From Methylomonas koyamae (GTDB lineage: Bacteria; Pseudomonadota; Gammaproteobacteria; Methylococcales; Methylomonadaceae): 64,000 nt of DNA. A program made the position numbers and the translations under genes. Below the pieces are notes generated by a model that saw only the letters and a list, made by a program, of their open reading frames with translations, was not told the origin of the DNA and did no database searches. How positions within the stretch are numbered: position 1 is the first letter of the stretch; every line of letters starts with the position of its first letter. Location of the stretch: contig NZ_PPPU01000005.1 in the NCBI RefSeq assembly GCF_006483455.1, positions 1-64,000 on the forward strand, written 5' to 3'. Below, piece by piece: positions 27,337-34,960 of this stretch.

Positions 27337-29424
27337 ATGCCAGATCACCTGTTCGACATTCACCCGTACATGCCGCACGGCCAATGTTATATGTGGCAAA
27401 GCGATCTGCTGATGCTGCACGTGGTGTCCGACGCGCTAATCGTTTTGTCTTATTACTCGATCCCGTTCGCACTGCTCTACATCCTGAAAAAGCGCCTGGA
27501 CATTCCGTTCAGCTGGATTTACTGGCTGTTCGGCCTGTTCATCTTTCTATGCGGCACGACCCACTTGCTCAGCATCTGGAATGTCTGGATACCGGACTAT
27601 TGGCTGTCCGGTTTCGTCAAACTGGCAACGGCAATGGTTTCGATCAGCACAGCCGCGTTAGTTTGGCCGTTGGTTCCGAAAATCCTGGCTATCCCCAGCC
27701 AAGCGCAATTGGTCGCGGCAAATTCGGCACTGGCCAGGGAGATCGAGAATCACAAAAACACCGAACGCGAGCTGCGCAAACTCACCCTGGCGATGCAATA
27801 CAGCTCCAGCATGGTGATGGTCACCGATGCGCAAACCCAAATCGAATATTGCAATCCCGCCTTCTACCAGATTACCGGCTACACGGCGGACGAAGTGATC
27901 GGGCGCCGAGCCAATCTGCTGAAGTCAGACCTGACCGCCGAAGACACCTACAAGAATCTTTGGACCACCCTGTTGAGCGGCACCGCCTGGCACGGCGAAT
28001 TTTTGAACCGTAAGAAAAACGGCGAACTGTTTTGGTGCCTGGAATCGATCGCCCCGATCCTGGCCGACGACAACTCGATCAGCCATTTCGTTTCCATCAT
28101 TCACGACATCAGCGACCGCAAGGATACCGAGGAAATCATTCGCCATATGGCGTACTACGACCCGTTGACCGATCTGGCCAACCGCTCGCTGTTCAACGAA
28201 CGGCTCGAACAAGCCATCCACCTGGCCAAGCGCAATCCGCAGATCTTTGCGCTGTTCTATCTGGACCTGGACCGTTTCAAAAACATTAACGATACCCTGG
28301 GGCATTTGGTCGGCGACAAATTGCTGATCGAAGTCGGGAAACGAATTGCGGCCTGCTTGCGCCAGCAAGAAACCGTCGCCCGCCTCGGCGGCGACGAATT
28401 CGCGCTGATCAGTTTGAATCTCACCAGTCCCGCCGACGCCGGCGATATCGCCCAACGCGTGATCAACACCATCAACGAGCCGTATTTCATCGACGACCAT
28501 CAATTGTTCGTCGGCACCAGCCTCGGTATCAGCGTGTATCCGCAGGACGCCAACACCAGCGAACAATTGCTGAAACACGCCGACGACGCACTGTATCTGG
28601 CAAAACAGCACGGCCGTAACACCTTCGAATTCTACAACGCCGCGTCCAACGCCTTATCCCTGCGCCGACTGAACCTGGAAAACCATTTGCGCCACGGCCT
28701 GGCCCGCAACGAATTCTCGCTGGTCTACCAACCTCAAGTCGATCTGGCCAGCGGCAGCATCATCGGCTCGGAGGTATTACTACGCTGGACGCCGGCAATC
28801 GGCGCCGTCGGTCCGGACGAATTCATCCCGATCGCCGAGAACAGCGGCTTAATCGTCGAAATCGGCGAATGGGTCATACGCACCGCCTGCCGCGACTATA
28901 TGTGTTCACCGTTGCGGGAGCGCCATTTGTTTTTGGCTATCAATTTGTCGGCGCGGCAGTTCAAGAAAACTTCACTGGTCGACAGTGTGGGCGACATTTT
29001 GCGCGAAACGGGTTTTCCGGCCGAACGCCTGGAACTGGAAATTACCGAGAGCATGCTGGTGGACGACATCGAGACCGCCATCAAGCACATGCAAGACTTG
29101 AAAAACCTCGGCATTCGTCTGGCGATCGACGATTTCGGCACGGGCTTTTCGTCACTCAGTTATTTGAAACGGTTTCCGGTAGACACGCTGAAAATCGACA
29201 AATCCTTCGTCGCCGACATTTACGACAACCAGAACGACGCCTGCATCGTGCGCTCGATCATCGGCTTGGGGCACGGCTTGAATCTGAAAGTCCAAGCCGA
29301 AGGCGTCGAAACCGAGCAACAATTGACCTTATTGAAGCAGAACAACTGCGACCGCGGCCAGGGCTATTTCTTCCACAAGCCGCTGCCGATAGACGAATTT
29401 CGCCGGCTGTTCGCCCGGTTTTAA
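27337..29424 (+). CDS. Ethylene-receptor-like membrane GGDEF/EAL protein
   Basis: 695 residues. The first 115 form three membrane helices that align without gaps, at a constant +7 offset, to the ethylene-binding domain of plant ETR1: Asp32, Tyr39, Ile42, Pro43, Ile69, Cys72 and His76 correspond to ETR1 Asp25, Tyr32, Ile35, Pro36, Ile62, Cys65 and His69. Cys and His bind the copper cofactor in ETR1. Then follow a coiled coil, a PAS domain (about 148-265), GGDEF domain (intact RLGGDEF at 349-355) and EAL domain (Glu479 in EVLLRW, NLSARQF, DDFGTGFSS, EGVETE). It likely links a small ligand to cyclic-di-GMP turnover. ATG at 27337 is chosen; the frame opens upstream at a non-ATG codon. Confidence 0.88.
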   Translation: MPDHLFDIHPYMPHGQCYMWQSDLLMLHVVSDALIVLSYYSIPFALLYILKKRLDIPFSWIYWLFGLFIFLCGTTHLLSIWNVWIPDYWLSGFVKLATAMVSISTAALVWPLVPKILAIPSQAQLVAANSALAREIENHKNTERELRKLTLAMQYSSSMVMVTDAQTQIEYCNPAFYQITGYTADEVIGRRANLLKSDLTAEDTYKNLWTTLLSGTAWHGEFLNRKKNGELFWCLESIAPILADDNSISHFVSIIHDISDRKDTEEIIRHMAYYDPLTDLANRSLFNERLEQAIHLAKRNPQIFALFYLDLDRFKNINDTLGHLVGDKLLIEVGKRIAACLRQQETVARLGGDEFALISLNLTSPADAGDIAQRVINTINEPYFIDDHQLFVGTSLGISVYPQDANTSEQLLKHADDALYLAKQHGRNTFEFYNAASNALSLRRLNLENHLRHGLARNEFSLVYQPQVDLASGSIIGSEVLLRWTPAIGAVGPDEFIPIAENSGLIVEIGEWVIRTACRDYMCSPLRERHLFLAINLSARQFKKTSLVDSVGDILRETGFPAERLELEITESMLVDDIETAIKHMQDLKNLGIRLAIDDFGTGFSSLSYLKRFPVDTLKIDKSFVADIYDNQNDACIVRSIIGLGHGLNLKVQAEGVETEQQLTLLKQNNCDRGQGYFFHKPLPIDEFRRLFARF

Positions 29425-29454
29425 GGTTCCGGACGGCCAGACGGCTATCGGGCT

Positions 29455-32400
29455 TTATCCGTTACGGCAGCGGTAAGGCCCCAGCGGATCGGCGCCCAAA
29501 GTACCGACCAGCGATTTCAAATACTCCGGACCCGACACTTGCTGCAGTTTGCGTTGCGCTTGCTGCAATCGTTCCGCCAGCTTCAATTGGCCGACCATGG
29601 CCTGATGACTGTTGTCGCGTAAAAATCCCTCCAGATAGCCGACGTGGCGCCGCCACAAAGCCATTTCCCGCTGCTGTTTGAGTTCCAGCCGCTCATGGTA
29701 CCAATCCGCCGCCAGCAGATACTCGCGGCTAAACATGGCTCTGATCTCCGGATGGTGAGCGTCCTTACCTTCGTAATGGCCGAGCGCCATGATGTGCAGC
29801 AGCGCATACAACGGCGGGCAGGCGTCTTCGATGCTGCCGTCGTCCAGATATTGCTGGGCCACCCGCTGCTGAGTCTCGACGATGTTGTTGACGCCGTCGA
29901 CGAACACCTCCAGGTCTTGCCGCTCCGGTTGCAGGATCTCGTCGGTGAACACCGCGTAAGGATTGTCGAAGATCTTGCCCATCAGGCTATGCACGAAATG
30001 GCTGGTGATGCGGTAGCCGAGCCGGCTGGCCATGACCAGTTGACCTTTGTACTCAAAATCGGTCAACGGCTCCAGGTAACCGTGTTGCAACAGGTAATCG
30101 GCTTCGCGTTCCTGCCGCGACAAGCGGGCCCAGATTTCCGGAATCAACAAGCTGATGTCGTGGTCGACCCGGGTGTCGGGCCCGATATGACCGGCCGAGC
30201 TGGAAAACCCCGGATAGCCGGTCAGGATATAAGACACCAAGGTGTTGTTCAGGTCGGTGATGCCGCGCAAGGCGTTGAACGGGCCTTTGGTCAGCGCGCC
30301 CTCGCTGCCGGCGCCGGTGGTCGACGGCGACTTGCCGGTCAGCGAGCTGATGAAGTCCATGAACAGCTCCGGCAACTCCTGGTAATGAATCGGGTTGTAC
30401 ACCGCCAGCGGCCGGATTCCAGGCTCGGGCGGATTGTTGCGCCGGCCGGTCAGCACCGCATCGACCGGATGGCACAAGGGCTGATTCAGCGGAATCTTCC
30501 GGTGCAGGCGGGCCCCGACTTCGGCGACATATTTACGCAGCGGCTTGACCACATCGACCCGGGTTTCCAGGTAGCGCGGATTTTTCGAGGGTTTGCCATC
30601 CACCAAACGCGGATGCGCGGAAGACACGACAAAGCCCTTGCCGTCCTGATAGGCATCGCTCAACAGGTTTTGCATCGGCGGGGTAAATTTGGAGAAGGTC
30701 ATCACGTCTTCGACCACCGCGGCCAGTTTTGCCGGATCCAACGGCTCGAAATTAGCCATGAAATTGCCGGGGCCGGACATGTTGGCTTCGGTCTGCTTGT
30801 CGTAGCCGGGGATGATCGCATCGTCCGGCCGCTGAAACAGCCGGTATTCGCAGTTGGTGACCAGTTTCAAGCTCATCTGGTAACCGGTATCCGGTAACCA
30901 CGGCTGTACTGACGTGGTCGGTACCACCACCGAGGCGCTGATATCGTCTTCCATCTGCACTTTCTCGCAGGCGATGTAGTCCTGGCGAACTTTAAACGTA
31001 CGCCAGCCGCCTTCGGCGTCGAAACCGACCCGCAAATAGGTGGCGACGATCTTCCGCTGGTTCAGTTTCAGCTCGTGGCCCGGCGCACCGTCGATGACAT
31101 CCACCGACAAATGGTCACGCCAGTGTTCGCCCCACTCCTCGCGGTAAAAACGTTTGATCAGGAACACCAACGCCAGAATGCTGGGCGGAATCGATTTCAG
31201 CCAGTTGTTGAACTCCGGGGTGTGATAACTGGACGGCGTCAATAATTTGATCACCGAGCCCAGGCTGCGCTCCGGACTCAGAATCTTGCGGGCCGAATCG
31301 CGATCTTCGTGCTCGTAGCCCGGCAGGAAGCGGCCGGTGTAATCCTTGTCGAAAATCGCCTGCACCCGGTCCAGATCGTGCTGCAAGTCGTCGACGAACA
31401 ACGGCCCGTAAATCACCGCATCCTCGATGGATTTGGAAATTTCCGACTTGCCGCCGCCGGACACGGTACACGGCTTGTGGCAAAAGGTACCTTCGGCGAC
31501 GGTACCGATCAACCGCCAGGACGGCGCGCCGGGGTGCTTGCACATCTCGATCTTATAGCCGTTGGGCTGCACGTAAATCTTGCCCGGTTGCAGCCGGATG
31601 CTATGGCTCTGGCCGTTTCTGATCCAGGTGATTTTCTGGTTGTTCAGGCTCATCCGCAGGTCTTGCGGCACGTAAATGATGTCCGGATATTGCTTGTCGA
31701 TGGCGTAGCCTTCCGGCTGCATGTCCATGATGGCGCCGTAACGATAAACCATGTCGTCGAAATCATAGCCCGGCTCGCGGGTCAGGCTACCGATGCCGAA
31801 TTCGTCGCCGTGGTTGAAGCGGCGGAAGGCCAGCGCGCCGCCGGCATGCTCCTCCTCGGCCAAACCGAACAGATTGGCGGCATAGCTGATTTGGGTTTTC
31901 ACTTCCTTTTTGCAGTAGCCGTAATAGTTGTCGGCGACGAGCGTGACAATGACGCCGGAACGATCGCGGGCGGTCAGTTTAAAGGCCTGGCCGTCGTTAT
32001 ACAGTTCGGCCGGGTTCTGCCAACACATGCCTTCGGCGCGCTGGCGTTCGCTGGCATCATCCCAGTGCGGCAAGCCCAACTGTTTTTTGGTGAGCTTGAC
32101 CAGATGCGGCGCCAGAATCACGCAGCCGCTGTGGCCGGACCAATGTTCGACGTCCAGCGCCGCGTCGCATTCCGGCAAGGCCGGATTGCCGCCGTTGCCG
32201 AAAATACTCTCGACGAAATCGAGGTTGCTGACCAGATTTCCAGGGGCGAAAAAACGGATTTCCATCGATTTTTCGGCTGCAACGCCAGGGATTTCCGGGC
32301 AAACCACCGGCCGCAACAGCAAGGAGGCGAACATGCGCGCCGGCTGGGGTTGATTGGCGGTAAACGGCAGGGTCAGCAAGTCTGGCGGCGGATTCAGAGC

Positions 32401-32931
32401 TTCGGCCAGCATCAAGGCGAAGGTCAGCTTCGGTACCTGTTTTTTGTCGCCGGGCACCGGCAAACCGCCTTCGGCGATATGAAACGAGCCTTGGGTGGTA
32501 CGGCGGTCGCTGGCCGGATTATGCAACACCCCCTGTTTGACGCGGAAACTGGACACGATTTCGGAACGGAATTCGTCTTCGCCCATCGGCAACGACAATT
32601 CTCGCGCTACGCCGTGGCGGTCCAGCTCGAAGGTCATGGTCGGCAACGACGGCACCTTGTCCAGACCGACATCGCCGCAGTAACGGTCGAGAAAATCCTG
32701 GATCCGGCGGTCGGCCGGATACAACGAGGAGCTGGCCAATTGCCGGCTTTTTTCCAGGTAGCTGTTCAATAAATCCTGAGCGGTATCCATGAATTGGGCC
32801 GACGCGTGATCAATACATGCCGGCTGGCCGCAGGATGCCAGTTTTAAATTGATGTAAAGATGCAATTGGCGTTTCACCGCCTGCTCGTCTTGACCGGCGG
32901 GTCCCAGACCCAGCGCTCTGAGTTTATCCAT
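29455..32931 (-). CDS. Probable PPi-type phosphoenolpyruvate carboxykinase
   Basis: 1158 residues from ATG 32931, which has AAGGGGGAGG 2 bases upstream. The size and motifs fit, from memory, the diphosphate-dependent PEP carboxykinases of Propionibacterium and Entamoeba (about 1100-1150 residues): TVSGGGKSEISKSI (K495), DNYYGYCKKEVKTQISYAAN (split: DNYYGYCKKEV, KTQISYAAN), GKSPSTTGAGSEGALTK (about 865), RRNNPPEPGIRPL and SSAGHIGPDTRVDHDISLLIPE (in parts). The reaction would be oxaloacetate plus PPi to PEP, CO2 and Pi, or the reverse. ATP- and GTP-type PEPCKs are about half this size. It is convergent with the preceding GGDEF/EAL gene. The family call rests on recognition, not a search. Confidence 0.7.
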   Translation of the reverse strand: MDKLRALGLGPAGQDEQAVKRQLHLYINLKLASCGQPACIDHASAQFMDTAQDLLNSYLEKSRQLASSSLYPADRRIQDFLDRYCGDVGLDKVPSLPTMTFELDRHGVARELSLPMGEDEFRSEIVSSFRVKQGVLHNPASDRRTTQGSFHIAEGGLPVPGDKKQVPKLTFALMLAEALNPPPDLLTLPFTANQPQPARMFASLLLRPVVCPEIPGVAAEKSMEIRFFAPGNLVSNLDFVESIFGNGGNPALPECDAALDVEHWSGHSGCVILAPHLVKLTKKQLGLPHWDDASERQRAEGMCWQNPAELYNDGQAFKLTARDRSGVIVTLVADNYYGYCKKEVKTQISYAANLFGLAEEEHAGGALAFRRFNHGDEFGIGSLTREPGYDFDDMVYRYGAIMDMQPEGYAIDKQYPDIIYVPQDLRMSLNNQKITWIRNGQSHSIRLQPGKIYVQPNGYKIEMCKHPGAPSWRLIGTVAEGTFCHKPCTVSGGGKSEISKSIEDAVIYGPLFVDDLQHDLDRVQAIFDKDYTGRFLPGYEHEDRDSARKILSPERSLGSVIKLLTPSSYHTPEFNNWLKSIPPSILALVFLIKRFYREEWGEHWRDHLSVDVIDGAPGHELKLNQRKIVATYLRVGFDAEGGWRTFKVRQDYIACEKVQMEDDISASVVVPTTSVQPWLPDTGYQMSLKLVTNCEYRLFQRPDDAIIPGYDKQTEANMSGPGNFMANFEPLDPAKLAAVVEDVMTFSKFTPPMQNLLSDAYQDGKGFVVSSAHPRLVDGKPSKNPRYLETRVDVVKPLRKYVAEVGARLHRKIPLNQPLCHPVDAVLTGRRNNPPEPGIRPLAVYNPIHYQELPELFMDFISSLTGKSPSTTGAGSEGALTKGPFNALRGITDLNNTLVSYILTGYPGFSSSAGHIGPDTRVDHDISLLIPEIWARLSRQEREADYLLQHGYLEPLTDFEYKGQLVMASRLGYRITSHFVHSLMGKIFDNPYAVFTDEILQPERQDLEVFVDGVNNIVETQQRVAQQYLDDGSIEDACPPLYALLHIMALGHYEGKDAHHPEIRAMFSREYLLAADWYHERLELKQQREMALWRRHVGYLEGFLRDNSHQAMVGQLKLAERLQQAQRKLQQVSGPEYLKSLVGTLGADPLGPYRCRNG

Positions 32932-33273
32932 AGCCTCCCCCTTGGAATTTTTTAATTGATGGTAGCGGCATGATATAGCAAACCCCAAGCCGAGGTCAGC
33001 AAGCTATCGGCGGTCGTCATCCGCCTCCCGGCAAAACGCCTTACGGCGGCCGAACCTAGGCCGATTTGGCTCGCAGCCGAATATTTTGACTCGCATAAAA
33101 CTGCGTGATTTGCCGATGCAATTGAGTCATTTAACTTAGATTAATTATTCCGCCTGCACTTTTCTGCCGCCTGATCCGCCTGCGGCCTTGAAAACCGGCA
33201 CCTATACCGGCGCGGCTCGACTGGCAAATTAATTGCTTCAATCTAACTCCATCTGTTCTCACCGGAGCCCGTC
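32932..33273. other. Divergent promoter region between PEPCK-like gene and ECF sigma gene
   Basis: 342 bases with no gene. The right half has AT-rich stretches (33085-33150), including TTGACT near 33090 and TTAACTTAGATTAATTATT near 33132, where promoters for the sigma factor could lie. No clear Fur box is visible. A weak ORF on the minus strand (33131-33313) has no ribosome-binding site and was not accepted. Confidence 0.5.
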
Positions 33274-33789
33274 TTGTCCGCTGCCGCCATTCCCGCCGAT
33301 CAGGTTGCCGCACTATTCCGCGACCATAAGGAAGCGATCGTGCATTTTCTGTTACAGCGCGTCAAATGCCCCGACACGGCACAGGACTTGAGCCAGGAAA
33401 CCTATTTACGCCTGTTGCGGAAAGACGGGCTGGTCCATACCGACAACCTGAGCGGTTACCTGTTCCGCACCGCCGAGCGGCTGGCAATCGATTTCGTCCG
33501 CCACAACCAGCGCCACAGCGCCCGCCAAGAGCCGTTAGCGGAAGACGCCCTTTGCCCGCTGCCGCAACCGGAGGACGCCGCAATCGTCACTCAGCGTTAC
33601 CGCCGGGTACTGGAAGCGATCGCCGCCTTGCCGGCGCAATGCCGCCACATATTGTTGCTACGCAAGGTAGACGAACTCGGTTACCGCGAAATTGCCGATC
33701 GGCTGGGCGTATCCGAAAAAACCGTACAGCGCCAGTTGGTCAAAGCGATGCTGCATTGCCACCAATATTGCCTGGACATGTTGCCTTAG
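33274..33789 (+). CDS. FecI-type ECF sigma factor
   Basis: 171 residues starting at TTG, with GGAG 6-7 bases upstream. Region 2 (about 10-80) has DLSQETYLRLLR and the promoter-melting stretch GYLFRTAERLAIDFVRHNQR (in parts: GYLFRTAERLA, IDFVRHNQR). Region 4 (about 108-165) has LPAQCRHILLLRKVDELGYREIA (in parts) and the recognition helix RLGVSEKTVQRQLVKAM. This group directs transcription of TonB-dependent receptor genes after an outer-membrane signal. It is followed by FecR and a receptor with an STN domain, a complete FecIRA set. Confidence 0.92.
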   Translation: MSAAAIPADQVAALFRDHKEAIVHFLLQRVKCPDTAQDLSQETYLRLLRKDGLVHTDNLSGYLFRTAERLAIDFVRHNQRHSARQEPLAEDALCPLPQPEDAAIVTQRYRRVLEAIAALPAQCRHILLLRKVDELGYREIADRLGVSEKTVQRQLVKAMLHCHQYCLDMLP

Positions 33790-33880
33790 CACCCCACGAC
33801 CGATACGTCTCAACTCTTGTTTAGCAAAACCGGCTAAACTGACTAAGAGTTAACTCCGTTGACTAACCTGGTACCACCCG

Positions 33881-34834
33881 ATGTCATCAACCTCGCCCTC
33901 GCAACGCACTCTGAGGCAGGCCACGACTTGGTTCGTAGCGCTGCAATCAGAGCATGTCGCCGCCGCAGAACGCCAGCAATTCGAGCAATGGCTGGCGGCA
34001 AGTGCGGAGCATCGCCGCGCCTTTTGCGAAGTCGAACAAGTTTGGGGCAATCTGGACACGCTGAAGTCGCAAGACTTGGCGGAATTGAACCAGGCCAGAT
34101 CGGTTCGTCCGCAACGATGGCACCATAGCCGGCAACTCTTGTCCGGGATATTACTGGCGACGGTACTCGGCGGAGCATGGCAGGAATTCTCCACACCAAC
34201 CACTACTTACCAAACCGGAATCGGCGAACGCCGCACATTGGCGCTGGCGGACGGCTCGCGCTTGGAAATGAACACCGCTACTCGCCTGCGAACCCGCATA
34301 TCCTGGTTACGCCGAGATATCGAACTGGAGCAAGGCGAAGCGGTATTCGAGGTCGCCCACGAGCGCTGGCGTCCGTTTCGGGTCCATGCCGGGAAACTGC
34401 ACATTAGCGATATCGGCACGCTGTTCAATGTCCGCCATCAGGATGCCGACGGCACCTCCGTTGCGGTGTTGGAAGGGGAAGTGGAAATGCGGGTCGGCAG
34501 CCGTTGGCTGGGAGAACCATTGCGCGCCGGATTCAGCCGCCGCCTCGATCCGGAGGGACACTGGCAGAGGCAGGAAAAAGTCGACGCCGAACCGGTTTTG
34601 GCCTGGACCCGCGGCCAGTTATTATTCGACCACACGCCGCTAGCCGACGTAATCAAAGAACTAGAACGCTACCATAGCCTTCACTTCGTGCTCGCCGACG
34701 CGTCGCTCGGCCGACAAACCCTAAGCGGACGTTTCGACGCCACCGATCTCCAGCCGTTTCTACAGGCCGTGCAAAGCATATTGCCGCTACGGGTACAACG
34801 CAGTAAAGACACTATCGTACTGCACAAACACTAA
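33881..34834 (+). CDS. FecR-type anti-sigma/sigma regulator
   Basis: 317 residues. The cytoplasmic N-terminal domain (1-85, TTWFVALQSEHVAAAERQQFEQWLA in parts: ERQQFEQWLA) carries the typical WxxxLxS-style FecR segment. One membrane helix at about 86-103 (LLSGILLATVLGGAW) is followed by the periplasmic FecR domain (about 110-240, with GERRTLALADGSRLEMNTAT and ELEQGEAVFEV) and a C-terminal STN-like part that contacts the receptor. It relays receptor occupancy to the sigma factor encoded 91 bases upstream. Confidence 0.93.
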   Translation: MSSTSPSQRTLRQATTWFVALQSEHVAAAERQQFEQWLAASAEHRRAFCEVEQVWGNLDTLKSQDLAELNQARSVRPQRWHHSRQLLSGILLATVLGGAWQEFSTPTTTYQTGIGERRTLALADGSRLEMNTATRLRTRISWLRRDIELEQGEAVFEVAHERWRPFRVHAGKLHISDIGTLFNVRHQDADGTSVAVLEGEVEMRVGSRWLGEPLRAGFSRRLDPEGHWQRQEKVDAEPVLAWTRGQLLFDHTPLADVIKELERYHSLHFVLADASLGRQTLSGRFDATDLQPFLQAVQSILPLRVQRSKDTIVLHKH

Positions 34835-34960
34835 GCGCAGCCGCTACGCGGAACTCCCCCGAACCAATTTTTTTCGGCAAAACTGTCCAGTTTCCTTGTT
34901 CTGCTTCGTTATGAACGGTATGCCCAGGCACAGGTCTGGCCAACCTTCATAAATCAGGAG

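Noticed and set aside
33131-33313. 60-codon minus-strand frame before the ECF sigma gene
   Set aside because: No ribosome-binding site, Arg-rich, and it overlaps the sigma factor start on the other strand.
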